Shown here: one piece after another, positions 49,267 to 61,335 of the stretch
Layout of the letters: the number at the start of each line of letters is the position of its first letter
Position numbering within the stretch: position 1 is the first letter of the stretch
Source: Lithobates sylvaticus
Lineage: Eukaryota; Chordata; Amphibia; Anura; Ranidae
Length of the DNA stretch: 64,000 nucleotides
Assembly: GCA_028564925.1 (NCBI GenBank)
Contig: CM053030.1
Location: 375,380,945 to 375,444,944 of the forward strand
Direction of reading: 5' to 3'
The notes under the pieces: generated by a model
The model's database searches: none
What the model was told of the DNA's origin: nothing
Seen by the model: only the letters and a program-made list of their open reading frames with translations
Position numbers and translations under genes: made by a program

Positions 49267-49395
49267 TGCCCCCTTATTTTGGTGTACCATACGTTAGAAC
49301 AAGGCACACTTTCAGGTCTATTTCATGTTGGTGAGTTTTGTGTTGTTCCTATGTGTCATCGTTACTCATGTCGTCCGTAGGGCTCTAGACCATAA
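49267..49395 (+). repeat. Ngaro split repeat B2 (right terminus)
   Basis: 129-bp copy of B1, ending in CCATAA, then host sequence CTGAATG. Confidence 0.93.
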
Positions 49396-51379
49396 CTGAA
49401 TGAACTGCCTGAAATTTCTCTACAGATGAGAGTGGAACTTCAATATTATTAAAACAAAATATTTCAATCTCACAGACCCTATTGTGAACCATAAGTTTAG
49501 GATATTATGACACTTTTAAATGTGATGATATCTAAACAAGATATCATATTATCCAAAGAAATTCAATCACGATTAATATAAAATTGCTAGGTCTGTGTAT
49601 CCCTGTAATCATTGCAATAAGAAATATGTGTTTCATAATCTATGTATTCTCAGAAGTATGATGGTAATAGTATAAGTGTATACAAAATATTTTAGAAGTA
49701 TAATTAATATTTTAATGTGGATAAAATTACATCTCTTTGGTCAATGTTTCATGTTTAATATGCCATTGTATCAAAAATTAAAAATCATAAATGCAATAAA
49801 CACCTTGGAGGAATAAAATTATAAACCCTCTAAATACATTAACACATTGAGATTAATCTAAGAATAAAATTGTTTTATCTTATAAAGATTGAATACAATA
49901 AATGTATTCCCTTCCCAGAAAACTTAATATAGGGATTTCTAGTCTCAGAGTGCAATCTGGACAAATTAAGCTATTGCCTAGGCAGAAAAGTAGTTAATTG
50001 GTAATATTTCCCTCCAATCAGAGGTGGGTAAATATTACAAACGACACCCTCTGGAATGATCTCTAAATACAGCAGTGCAGGGAGGATAAAAATGGAAGCT
50101 CAGAGCGAGACTGGATAAGACCTGTTCCATCTCAATTCTGCTTCATCTTAAAGGAAGGACTCCATCTCAGATCAACTCCACCCTGAATCATCAGCAGCTA
50201 AAGCTCCTGCCATCTTGATATGCATCCACCTTGATGTTCTTCTTGATCCAGCCTCATCGGATCCGCATCCTCCTCATCTTCAGCTCATCCAGATACTCAT
50301 CTTGGTTTTCATCTATCTCTATTCATCAGTAGCCATTTTGAGGGTATGGTCCACAGCCAAATTAATGCCATCTCAATTTATCCAAGTGACCCTTCAGCAT
50401 TTATCTTTTGAGGGTAACTAATGGTGTGCTATTATCTAATTCACTTTTTCTTGTTTAATTAAAAATTCCTTTTACAGTAGATTTTGCTGGTTTGATTTGA
50501 TGTTCCTTTCACAATATCATAATCCAGAGGGATTAGATAATGACTTTCTTGCTGTATTGGCACAACTCAAAGACAGATCCAACTGCAGGGAAATAACAGG
50601 TATAGTCTGTCAAACGCAGATTTCATTGTCTGCTAGGTTTAGTGATATCTGGTTATGGTATCTGCGGGTGGTAATTTAAATAATTAACTCACCTAAATCC
50701 CCAGCATCTATATATATATATATGTTTTAAAAAACACAAATCTATTGCGCTAGGGTTAGTACAAAAATCCTACATACAGCAGCTAGCACAGTATTGTGGA
50801 AAACTCAAACATCCTCCACTTTAAGGATATCACCTCCACAAGAGCATGAGTTCACTAGCACTGATCAGTAGGTAATGAATGCCAATTCAGTGGTTAATTC
50901 CACCAGCAGCCCGCACTAATATCAATTAATGCTTCCACCACGACAATGATACTCTATTTACAGAAAGCTAAAAAGATCAATGGGGCAGTGGCAACTTGTC
51001 TGGGAGGCAGAAGTTTCTCATTGCTCAAGGAACCCCTAGCAACCTCTGGAGGAACCCTGGTTGAGAAAGCCTGGCTTATATGGTTAAGCAGCTTCCATAG
51101 GAAACAACTGAGAAGAGTTTGTTGTACTCAGCTCACCCCACAGCTGAAACGGTCAGTTTTCTATCATCATAGTCTATACTTTCACACGATTTTATTGTGC
51201 TTAAAACAATATCTGAATAGAGCAACACATTTCAGGAATAATTAATTGGTCAACATAACTATATTTATAACTTATTTTTATATTGAAGGCACTGCCATTC
51301 ATAGATTGATTAAATAATCGATATTGCTGACTATTTATCATTCAAACATCCTGACAACTTATGCCAAAATTAAATCTTA
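49396..51379. other. Intron A-B, unassigned
   Basis: AT-rich; from ~50060 more GC-balanced with GGATAAAAATGG (50080-50095). A short TA run lies at ~50711-50722. A possible old LTR end is at 50598 (see findings). No exon recognised. Confidence 0.4.
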
Positions 51380-52312
51380 AGCCACACACGCGCGGATTAT
51401 CCGAGGACCAGGTCCGTCAGATCATGTCCGTCGTACTTTGTCCGATGTCGGGAGCTCCGTGACCCCGGCCGCGGGACCAGCGGACCCAATCGCCGCTGGT
51501 GTCCCACGATCGGGTCACAGAGCTGAAGAACGGGGAGAGGTCTGTGTAAACAAACCTCTCCCCGCGCTTCCTACTCTGCCTGTCATTGATCGGCTGTTCC
51601 CGGTCATCGGGAAAGCCGATCAATGACGTCAGACGTCAGCCCCGCCCCTAATGTAAAAAAAAACACACACACGTCACAGCCCATAACCCCTCCCCTCCCC
51701 CTAGTGGTTAACTCTTTCACTACAACTGTCATTTATACAGGAATCAATGCATTTAAATAGCATTGATTGCTGTATAAATGACAATGGTCCCAAAAATGTG
51801 TCAAAAATGTCCGATGTGTCCGCCATAATGTCGCAGTCACAATAAAAATTGCTGATCGCCGCCATTACTAGTAAAAAAAAAAATATTAATAAAAATGCTA
51901 TAAAACCATCCCCTATTTTGTAAACGCTATAACTTTTGCGCAAACCAATCAATAATCGCTAATTGCGATTTTTTTTACCAAAAATATGTAGAAGAATACG
52001 TATCGGCCTAAACTGAGGAAAAAAAATGTTTTTTTATATGTTTTTTGGGGATATTTATTATAGCAAAAAGCAAAAAATATTGCATTGTTTTCAAAATTGT
52101 CGCTCTATTTTTGTTTATAGCGCAAAAAATAAAAACCGCAGGGGCGATCAAATACCACCAAAAGAAAGCTCTATTTGTGGGAAAAAAAAGGACGCCAATT
52201 TTGTTTGGGAGCCACGTCGCACGACCGCACAATTGTCAGTTAAATCGACGCAGTGCCGAATCGCAAAAAGGGGCCTGATCCTTTGTCTGCCAATTGGTTC
52301 GGGGCTGAAGTG
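51380..52312. mobile_element. TTAA-family element copy P3 (degenerate ends)
   Basis: The body matches P1 and P2 (CGCCGCCATTACTAGTA, AACTTTTGCGCAAACCAATC, AGAAAGCTCTATTTGTGGGA); the right end GAAGTGGATAA is a degenerate GAAGTGGTTAA. The left 70 bp instead resemble TCCGAC/GTCCG-rich MITE ends, so it is a chimera or has an insertion there. Confidence 0.75.
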
Positions 52313-53836
52313 GATAAGGGTAAAAAACACCTAGACTTTAGAAGTACTTTAATGGTCCCATTTACTGCCCCTCAGTGGTTTGCTACCAATTCATTGGTTT
52401 TGAGGAAATCATTGAAAACAGAACTTAGAAAAGTTTTAGCTAAAGCACACACTGTAAACTACCAAAGCTACATACCCTAAAATAATTAATGTGGCAGAGA
52501 CTAATAATTTAGGGATTATGTAAAAACAAGATCAGCAATGCTGTATATGTCATTCTTAATGTACATGGCAATGTTTTTCTTCAATTTCTTGTGGCTGAAA
52601 TAAGATTCCAGCTTGACGCAAAAGGTCAATTCATTCTTATGATTACAGTTTTCGGGGAAATAAGCTTTTACTATACATATTGGCACAATACATAATAGCA
52701 GATAAAATCTAGTTAAATGATTCAATAAAATGTCTTGGAAAAGCTCAATGTGTGCCAGGTAACCTTTTTAGCATTCCATTAAAGTTAGATGCCCAAAAGT
52801 AATTCTGCATCCCAGGATTACTGAGGTGTATAAAAACCTTGCCGTGTGACATTTGATATTCACCAACTGTTCTGTAGATGTTAACAAGGGCGAAGCTGCA
52901 GGGGGAGTACCACGCTGAGCTGACATAGGTGCCAATGCCACAGGCACCAATTTAGAAGACATGCTTCCTAAAATAACTTTCTTTTGACCTATCTTTGTTT
53001 TAACCTTGAAAGTACAAATATCTCAAGATAATATGTCACCATTATAATAAAGCAGACCTGAACTCTAAAAATTAAGATTTGCTATGTTATAAGGTACATT
53101 TGGAAATGTTAACTGCCTATGCAGTACCCTAAAAAATGAACCTTATCTGAAAAATAGCAGTGGACTTTCTGGTATGTGAATAAGCCTATGCACACCTGTG
53201 CCTACAGTACTCCTTGCTGAAGTGAAATCCTAATACCAAGATGGCTGCCTTCATATAGACACAATTAGGGACATTTTAGCTGTGGGGCGGGAGAGCATAG
53301 ACAATACTGGTGACTAGTTCTTTGCCTCAGCTAGCCTTTTTTGGCACAGCTTTTAAAATTCAGTTCCACTTTAAAAACTACTTTTAGCTATAAACAAATT
53401 TGCAGAACACCCAATCACTGCTTGTTTTTGTATTGTCTTGAAAGTCTGAATTCAAAGCGTATCTATGGTTAAAATGTAAAATGATTATATTAGTTTCCAC
53501 ACTAAATTTTAATTATTTCCAACCTACTCTGTTAATTTGAACAATCTTGAAGTTTTCAAACCTACTTTGTGAAGATCCCCCCGCCTTCTGAACTACAGAG
53601 GTGCTGAGAGGAGGAGTTTCAGGAGACCGGGTCAGTACAGGAATCACTGCTTGCAGGCAGCAATGTACCATGGGATATGTAGTCCTTAGAAAATGAGTGT
53701 AAACAGCAGAGGGGAAGCTGCAAAGCATGCAGAGAATCCACGAAGTTGTGACCAGCAGCCCTCCCAACGTGAAAGGAGATTTTAAAGCAAGCTGTAATTA
53801 GCCACAAAAAAATTAAGAAAAACATTGCCATGTACA
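52313..53836. other. Intron A-B, unassigned
   Basis: About 1.5 kb AT-rich sequence with no recognised exon or complete element; a degenerate repeat with CCAGTTCCACTTT-like words may lie near 53060-53375. Confidence 0.45.
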
Positions 53837-53840
53837 TTAA

Positions 53841-54296
53841 AGCAGTTCTTCAGCCTGAAAATAAAAAAATTAAGTGTCAGCAGCTACAAATACTGTAGCT
53901 GCTGACTTTTAATAATAGGACACTTACCTGTCCAGGTATCCAGTGCTGTCCTCACCAGCTATTCGGTCATCTTCGGGTGCAGGCGTCAACGTGTTTACTT
54001 TAGTAAGCTGGCTGTGGCTGCTTCTGGCTTCACAGCTGGCATCCCACTACACATGTGCGAACAGTGCTGCACTTTGTGAATGGTCCTGCAGCATTTTGTG
54101 ACCTGTGACGTGTCCCAGAAGGCTGCGAGCGGGAAAGATGTGGCCAAACTTTGCTTGGATAGCAGCAACGGTCCAACCGGAAGTGGAAGCGGGTACCTGT
54201 CAAAACCAGGTATCTGCCCCCTCCCCAAAAATATGTGCCAAATATATTAGAGGGGGGGGGGGCGAGAGGCAGACAAGTAGAACTTCCCCTTTTGCT
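53841..54296. mobile_element. TTAA MITE (AGCAGTTCTTC ends)
   Basis: TTAA at 53837-53840 and 54297-54300; ends AGCAGTTCTTCAGCC and the complement of the right end AGCAAAAGGGGAAGTTCT. Carries the GTCAGCAGCTACAAATACTG palindrome shared with 18710 and 59800. Confidence 0.8.
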
Positions 54297-54602
54297 TTAA
54301 TAAAAAATTATGAAACAGAACTTTTGGGCGAAGACCTGCTATAAGAATTATATAGAATGCAACATTAACATATATAGAATCCATGTTTTTACATAAATCC
54401 CAAATTAAATGCCATGTTAGATTATTATTAGTTATTATTATTAAGAACATTTAAAAAAAAATGCTTTTGTGGCTTACAGTGTAGGCTCCAATTATAAAAT
54501 ATAAAAGTTATTTGCAGTGATTTCCCCAAAAACAAGTAATTGGCAGTAAACCATTAGGGTGCATTAAATAGGGCCATTAATCTCTTCCGGACCGCCCATT
54601 AA

Positions 54603-55411
54603 CCTCTTCCGGGTCTGAGGTGCATACGCAGTCACCAGAGACCTGCTCCCGCTGTGATTGGGCACAGCAGGCGCCAATCAGCGGGTCCGGCAGCCGCGAT
54701 GGCCGCCAGCCACCTGCGATCATTTGCTGGAGAGGCAGAATGGCGGTCTGCCTATGTAAGAAAGGCAGACCGCCGTTCTGTCACAGAGGAGGAGAGAGAT
54801 CTTTTGTTCCTGCTAATCAGGAATATAGATGTCGCTCTTCTTCCAGTCAATCCACCCCCCACACAATTATAAAGCCTTTTCCTGCCAGTGTCATTTATAC
54901 AGTGACAGTGAATTTTTTTTAGCACTGATCACTGTATTAGTTTTACTGGTCCCCAAAAAGTGTCACTTAGTGTCCGATTTGTCTGCCACAATGTCGCAGT
55001 CCCGCAAATAAAAGGTGATCGCCGCCATTACTAGTAAAAGAATAAATAAATAAAAATGCCATAAAAATATCCTAGTTTGTAGAAGCAATAACTTTTGCGC
55101 AAACCAATCAATATACGCTAATTGGGATTTTTTTTTACCAAAAACATGTAGTAGAATACACATTGGCCTAAATTGATTGATTTTTTTTTCAAAATTGACG
55201 CTCTTTTTTTGTTTATAGCGTAAAAAAAAACCCCCACAGAGATGATCAAATACCACCAAAAGAAACCATTATTTGTGGGGAAAAAAAGACATCAATTTTG
55301 TTTGGTTACAGCGTCGCACGACTGCGCAATTGTCAGTTAAAGTAACGCAGTGCCGAATCGAAAAAAATGGCGTGGTCATTAAGGAGGTAAAACCTTCTGG
55401 GGCTGAAGTGG
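54603..55411. mobile_element. TTAA element copy P4 (piggyBac-like)
   Basis: TTAA at 54599-54602 and 55412-55415; right end GGGGCTGAAGTGG. A second near-repeat of the left end (TTAATCTCTTCCGGACCG) lies at 54577, a tandem left terminus. The body matches P1-P3, with an internal deletion relative to them. Confidence 0.8.
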
Positions 55412-55539
55412 TTAATGCATAGCAGTATATAGTCATCATGTATCAAGAGCAGATTTGAATCCAAAGAAATTTCTTCCACCTTGGCACAAGAGAACAAGTC
55501 TTTGCTGCCCCAATAGCTGTAATATTTTAATTGTTTTAG

Positions 55540-56481
55540 GGCGTTATGCTACATCGCATCACCTTTTGGCCACTAGGGGCGTGTGCCCGGCCCCCGATGT
55601 GAGTGCCCGGCAGGCACGATGACCGCCGGGCTCCCGCAAATGCTTGTGACAGAGCGAGAACCGGGATCTGTGTGTTTAAACACACAGATCCCAGTTCTAT
55701 CAGGGGCGAGGAGACAGATCGTGTGTTCATACTATGTATAAACACAGATCTCTCTCTCCTCCTAGACAGTCCCATCCCCACAGTTAGAAACACACATAGG
55801 GAACACAGTTAACCCCTTGATCGACCCCTAGTGTTAACCCCTGCCCTGCCTGTGACATTTACACAGTAATCAGTGCATTTTTATAGCACTGATCGCTGTA
55901 TAATTGTCAATGGTTTTAAAAATGTGTCAAAAGTGTCCGATGTGTCTGCCATAATGTTGCAGTCCTAATAAAAATCGAAGATCGCTGCCATTACTAGTAA
56001 AAAAAAAATAATAATAAAAATGCTATAAATCTATCCCCTATTTTGTAGACACTATAACGTTTGCGCAAATCAATCAATATACGCGTATTGTGATTTTTTT
56101 TTACCAAAAATATGTATTGGGTAGTTTGTTCAGCTACCATAGCCCCCGACCAATCACAGCCTGCCTTTGGCGCACATCTCAGTAAGTAGAAGAATACATA
56201 TTGGCCTAAACTGAGGAAAAATGTATTTTTTGCTAGAAAATGTGGGATATTTATTATAGCAAAAAGTAAAAGATAATGTGCTCTTTTCAAAATTGTCGCT
56301 CTTCTTTTGTTTAAGGCGGTTAAGTACAACCAAAAGAAAGCTCTGTTTGTAAGAAAAAAAAGGACGTAAATTTTGTTTGGGTACAGTACGACCGCGCAAT
56401 TGTCAGGTAAAGCGACGCAGTGCCGAATCATAAAAAAATGGCCTGGTCATTGAGCAGCCAAATCTTCTGGGGCTGAATTGG
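55540..56481. mobile_element. TTAA element copy P5, with a 66-bp insertion
   Basis: The right end GGGGCTGAATTGG is followed by TTAA (56482-56485). The left end is degenerate. The body matches P1-P4 and is interrupted at ~56115-56183 by a segment that is the inverse of 57696-57761. Confidence 0.75.
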
Positions 56482-56507
56482 TTAAGGGAAAAACAATAAA
56501 TGCTTAA

Positions 56508-56881
56508 AGTGACATAAAAGGTTTGTTTCTTTTTAAAATATCAAACATGTCATATTTACCTGCTCTGTGCAGTTGTTTTGCACAGAGAAGCCCTAATCTT
56601 CCTCTTCCCGGGTCTCCCACGGGTGCTCCAGGCCCCTCACCACTGCCTAGTGCCCTCATAGCAAGCAGCTTGCTCCCGAGCTGCTGCTCTGTGTGTCCAT
56701 TTACACACGGAGCATGGCTCGGCCCCGTGTCTGCTCTCTCCTCATTGGCTCCCTGGCTGTGATTGACAGTAGCAGGAGCCAATGGCTACCGAGGCTCTTG
56801 TGCACATTGCTGGATCGAAATAGGGTTCAGGTAAGTTTTTTTTTTTATCATGGTAAAAAACCTCGAGTCTTTACAACCACA
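56508..56881. mobile_element. TTAA MITE (AGTGACATAAA / TTTACAACCAC ends)
   Basis: TTAA at 56504-56507 and 56882-56885. Ends loosely inverted; GC-rich interior with TGTGCAGTTGTTTTGCACAG hairpin. A related fragment begins at ~57522 (TTAAAGTAGTTGTAAAC). Confidence 0.65.
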
Positions 56882-57262
56882 TTAAAGTGTATGTGTATGA
56901 ATTTTTTTTCTTTAGTTTCAAATAGAGTAGGGAAAGGTTAAAATCCCTGCAAGGTTATTTTTTTTGGCTTTTTGTGTCCTTGTTGTGTTGAATTACCCCC
57001 ACAAATTGCCCTAGTCACCATTATCACTGGGACAGAAAGTGATAGTACAGTTGTCACCAGAAAAGGAAGTGAGAGCAAATCTTCCAATAGGGACACCTGT
57101 TGTGGTGACTATTGTCTCAGCTGGTTTCACGGACAGTGATTTTACCCTTCTCTGTTATATCCCTAACAAAAAGATAAGTATTGGCCAAACGTATCGTTTA
57201 AGGAAATAAGAAGAGAACAGACTACACACATTCATTAAGCAAAAATAAAAAAAAATACTTAC

Positions 57263-57433
57263 ATTTTAGTTCTATCTTTATGAAGTCTGTGTTTCCTCTA
57301 TTTTCTACAAATACTCCATCTGGAGCAGAGGTCTTAAAGTAAAATGAAATATCAGCGCTGGTTTCTCCTTGGAATGTAGGGAAATGAAGGAAAGAGTTTG
57401 GTGAGATGAAGGAGACAGCATTCCAGTAGTTTT
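57263..57433 (-). CDS. CNTNAP2: CNTNAP2-like exon A: start of laminin-G domain 3
   Basis: A 171-bp exon with phase 1 at both ends. It reads ENYWNAVSF, then [20 protein letters not shown] and [18 protein letters not shown]. This is the opening of a neurexin-type laminin-G domain, with the typical F-T[10 protein letters not shown] strand. The acceptor is a pyrimidine-rich tract ending in CTACAG just right of 57433; the donor is T|GTAAGTA just left of 57263. The first codon is completed by a G from the previous exon, outside the window, and the last base combines with the next exon to make Ser (LKS-NTEVSF). Laminin-G domains in this family mediate extracellular adhesion. The exon is flanked by a 66-bp inverted repeat at 56115-56180 and 57696-57761. 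Confidence 0.93.
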
Positions 57434-58084
57434 CTGTAGGGGGACACAAGGGAAAAACAATTTAGCCATGGCAAGAAAACATACACATGATACATCAGTG
57501 ACTTATAAACCTTTTAAACTTAAAGTAGTTGTAAACATACAATGTTTTAAATACTTTCTAATACAGTTATAACTATGTAGGCACCAAAACGGATTTTGCT
57601 TAGGTTCAGAAATATTATTTTTGACTTTTTTACAATGTTAAAAAGCTCTGTCATGTGACTATGCATCTTTTCTTCCTGAGGCAGTCTGTGATTAAGAGAT
57701 GTGCGCCAAAGGCAGGCTGTGATTGGTCAGGGGCTATGGTAGCGGAACAAACTACCCAATACAGGCATCCTATTTGTTTGCACAGTATCCTGAACCTCTG
57801 AATGGCCAGCCATTCTGTGCTTTGTGAGGTCAGTTTAGCACAAGGAAGAAAGGTAACTAGCAGGATCAACCAGGTACTTGAGATGGACTTCTTAATGATA
57901 GAAACTTTCATTTATAAAATACACATACACTATGTGAACACAGACATAGAAAAAAAAATTAGGGTAACCTACACTTAGCACATTAACAAAATGTACACTT
58001 TACCTTACATGAAATCACATGCTAATAAGTACATATATCTTGTAAAGAATTAAAAGCAACTGCTCCCAAGTAGTCTAGCCTAGG
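57434..58084. repeat. Intron right of exon A: partial TTAA-MITE remnant
   Basis: CTTAAAGTAGTTGTAAACAT at ~57522 begins a degenerate copy of the AGTGGTTGTAAA family. It contains the arm 57696-57761, inverse of the insertion in P5. The rest is AT-rich with nothing recognised; no upstream exon. Confidence 0.5.
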
Positions 58085-58088
58085 TTAA

Positions 58089-58770
58089 CCACTGGAAGAC
58101 CAGGCCTATTATGACACTTTTTGTTTACATGTAAAAATCTGTATTTTTTTTGCTAGAAAGTTACTTACAATCCCCAAACATTATATATACTTTTTAGCAG
58201 AGGCCTCAGAGAATGGTGGTCGTTGCAATTTTTTATGTCACACAGTATTTGCGCAGTGGTTTTTCAAACTTTAATGAATTTTGATGCAAAAAAACAATAT
58301 ATAACACAATTTTTTGGGCAACATATAAAAGATGATGTAACGTGGAGTAAATAGATACCTAACATGCTTTAAAATTGTTCCCAGATTTCTCCTCTGTCCA
58401 TTAAAAGCATGAGATTAAAAAAAAAAAACATTGATCTCATACTTTCCAGAAAAAAATGTCAGTGTATACATCTGCCCTAACCGGATGTGACGAAAATGCT
58501 TGTCGCATCCAGTCTAATAAACCATAGAGGTGATCAAGATGATCCAGTCTCCGAACACCTCTATTGCAAGCTGGCACAACTGCCATTTTGAATCTTGGGC
58601 TCCCTGGCAAAGCCAAGAGAGGCACCAGAGGGCGGAAGTGGACCCTCTTCCGTCAGCTGTAAAAGCAATCCAGCAGCTAATTAGCCACTAGGATTGTGTT
58701 TACTTTGTAGAGCATCGCCGGTTGAAGAAAACAATACAGGGTTATGACTCACAGCTGCAGCCATAACCCT
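58089..58770. mobile_element. TTAA-type element fragment (CCACTGGAAGACC end)
   Basis: Starts after TTAA (58085-58088) with CCACTGGAAGACCAGGCC. The interior (TATTATGACACTTTTTGTTT, CAGTTGTGCC-like) resembles dispersed amphibian elements of this type from memory. The right end was not found; the boundary is approximate. Confidence 0.5.
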
Positions 58771-59795
58771 GGTATAACTACATTCTCTGCTCCTCACGAC
58801 CATTATGGGTGTTTTTTTTCATTAGAAATTGCAAGGAGTTTATTGTTTTAAACAGACCTTGCTAGGTTTGAATGCAGTGAGGGAAGAGAATCAGCAGGGC
58901 ATGATCATTATAAGTTCCCCCTGTGCACATTCATAACTACAAACTTTGCACACAAAAAAAAGCTTTTTATAATGTTAATACACATTGCTAAGATTGATTA
59001 CATTAATACACATCTTCAGACCAATTTTTTTGTTTTGGATACAATGGAGAAGGGTTAGAACTTCTGTCAAGCTTTTATTACAGTTTGTGGTCTTATGGAA
59101 TACAATTTCTCCCTTATTACCTGCTTATGACATATGTAAGGAAGGAAATACAGTAGGTATCTCAGGAGGAGTGAAATAAAGACAGCAATATACATTTTTC
59201 AGAGGTTCTAATCTTTTCTAACTACTAAAAAATAAAGATTTTGTTGCTCTTCTCCTATGGAAAACATTTAATTTCAACCCTTGTCCCTCGGTTCCCCTGT
59301 GATTGGGATAGGAATTGAGGGTGGAGTTACAGACAGTAATGAAACCCTGGCAAGGGTCCTCACTCTTTCTTCAGGCCTACAAGGAAAAGTTTTGGGGAGT
59401 GTTGGGGTATTAGGCTGATCAGTTTCATATGTGTCCATAACCTTGGTGCCCAACCTGCAGCCCTTTGGTATATGATGTGCCTCCCACAGACCTCAGCAGT
59501 CTGTAGGGGGAACATTGATTAGGGCAATAGCACCATTGATCTCTCCTAGCCTCATGTACCATGTTACCCAGCTATATATATAGAATGTCCACACTCTCTG
59601 ACCCTTATTTTATTTATTAGGTCTGCAGGTTCTGCCAGTACTCTCAAGCATTGCAGATATTGAACATTGTGTGAGGCCTTTTGGTGATGTCAGGGGGGCG
59701 TTTGTGGGGGGCCCCTTTAGCTCATGAGTTGATAACCACTGGTCTATAACATTCAAGAATACAGTTCCTTTTCCATAACAAGTATGTTTCTATCC
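58771..59795. other. Upstream intron, unassigned
   Basis: No exon or clear element end. CCAACCTGCAGCCCTTTGGT near 59451 and GAGTTGATAACCACTGGTCT near 59726 may be the inverted ends of an old hAT-like insertion. Confidence 0.4.
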
Positions 59796-59799
59796 TTAA

Positions 59800-60176
59800 A
59801 GTGGGGTGCCCCTTAAAAAAAGTTTTTTTAAAAGTCAGCAGCTACAAATACTGCAGCTGCTGACTTTTAATAATCGTTCACCGCTCTGCTTGCCGCGCCG
59901 GCATTCTTACTGTGCGCACCCGGCTGAGGCTTCACAGCTGGGCACCCACTGCGCATGCGCGAGCGGCGCCGTGATACGCCGCGCAGTCATCTGGGACCTG
60001 TCACATGTCCCAGATGACTGACTGCGGCGAGGGGAAGTGACATCTGAAGGAGGCAGACTACGAGTTACCCCCTAGCAACCCCCTAGCAACAGGCATTTAG
60101 AGGTGAGTAACATTTATTTTTTCCAATTATTTTATTTTTAATTTTTTTTTATGAATTTTAAGCTATAAACACCACT
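59800..60176. mobile_element. TTAA MITE (AGTGGGGTG ends)
   Basis: TTAA at 59796-59799 and 60177-60180; ends AGTGGGGTGCC and the complement AGTGGTGTTTATAGC. Shares the GTCAGCAGCTACAAATACTG palindrome. GC-rich interior with CTGCGCATGCGCG. Confidence 0.8.
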
Positions 60177-60754
60177 TTAAATGGAATTCTTATGATAGTG
60201 TTTTTAATATTCTTTAGATAGGCGTGCACATTGTATAAGAAATTGGCTTTAGATAAACAAAATTATCAACAAAAAAGTCTGTTAATGGATTAAAATCCTG
60301 ATTCTATTTTTTACGGTGTAGTTATTTACGGGTCGACTGACTCATGGTATACAATGTACTTCTTGGTGGTGACATCATCCATTCTCTACATTATTTCACT
60401 GTGTGTGTATAGCAGTGTGCAGAGGGTACCATCAGAGTTTTTAGAATGCCCTGCTGATGCCCATTCAGCAGGCATATCCATGATGCCCTGTACTCAAAGC
60501 ATATGTTTAGTCTTTTGGGATGAATGAGGCTGGGCATCATTTAACCTGTAAGAATGAGGACATCTAGTGGCAAAAAGGAATTACTGTGTAGGACAGTGCC
60601 AGAAAGAAGCACTGCAACCAGAGCTGATTTTGTTTTATTTGTAAATTGGGAAATATATATTATAGTAAAAAAAACCTTTGGACCTAAGAACAAAAACAAA
60701 AAAGGAGGGGGAGGGTTCCCCCGACTTCAAAAATATATTTAAACAGGGCACTAA

Positions 60755-61054
60755 GGCTGATTTCATACTGGTACACTGCGGTTTGGCCACAGTGCAAGTG
60801 TACCTATGATTTCAATGAGCTCTAGCTGTGGTTTTAGTGGCTGTTTAATATACTTTCTATTAGGGTGTGCATTTTTGCCACGGTTTCTGAAAGTGCAGCA
60901 AAGATGTAGCATGCAGGACTTTTGGTGGGTGGCAAAACACAAGGCCTAATAGAGGGTCTATGAGGCTGTGGTTAAAACTGTGGGCAAAGCACACTAAAAG
61001 CATGTATACACCTGCACTACAGCCTAACCGCAGTGCACTAGTGTGAACCCGCCC
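60755..61054. mobile_element. Harbinger-like MITE, TAA duplication
   Basis: TAA at 60752-60754 and 61055-61057; ends GGCTGATTTCATACTG and CTAGTGTGAACCCGCCC. Degenerate internal palindrome around 60840-60960. Confidence 0.7.
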
Positions 61055-61335
61055 TAAGATGTAAAGCTTCAAGTGTCCTCCAAAAATAAACCAGAGTAAT
61101 CAAAAATAATAAACAAAGAAACCAATATGATTGTACACTTACTATCTTACAAAAATAGCAAAACTATCTTTTATAGAATAACTGTACCAATATACCCTAA
61201 GCTACATCTCCCGAAAATAACTAATATAGAATGATCTACACTCTATAGCACTAGCACTACCAGTCTGATAACCTAGAACAAAATGACTCCTTTGTTTTGG
61301 TTTATTTTTGGTGGACACCCAAAGCTTAACATATT

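Larger units (their letters stand above)
42958..49395 (+). mobile_element. Ngaro-type tyrosine-recombinase retrotransposon
   Basis: A 6.4-kb element with the Ngaro architecture A1-ORFs-B1-A2-B2. A1 is 42958-43060, B1 48928-49056, A2 49054-49157, B2 49267-49395. It encodes a gag-like ORF, a reverse transcriptase/RNase H region and a tyrosine recombinase, and has no LTRs and no target duplication. It looks nearly whole, with about one break visible. The A and B repeats are almost identical, so insertion is fairly recent. Located in the intron between exons A and B, antisense to the gene. Confidence 0.92.
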
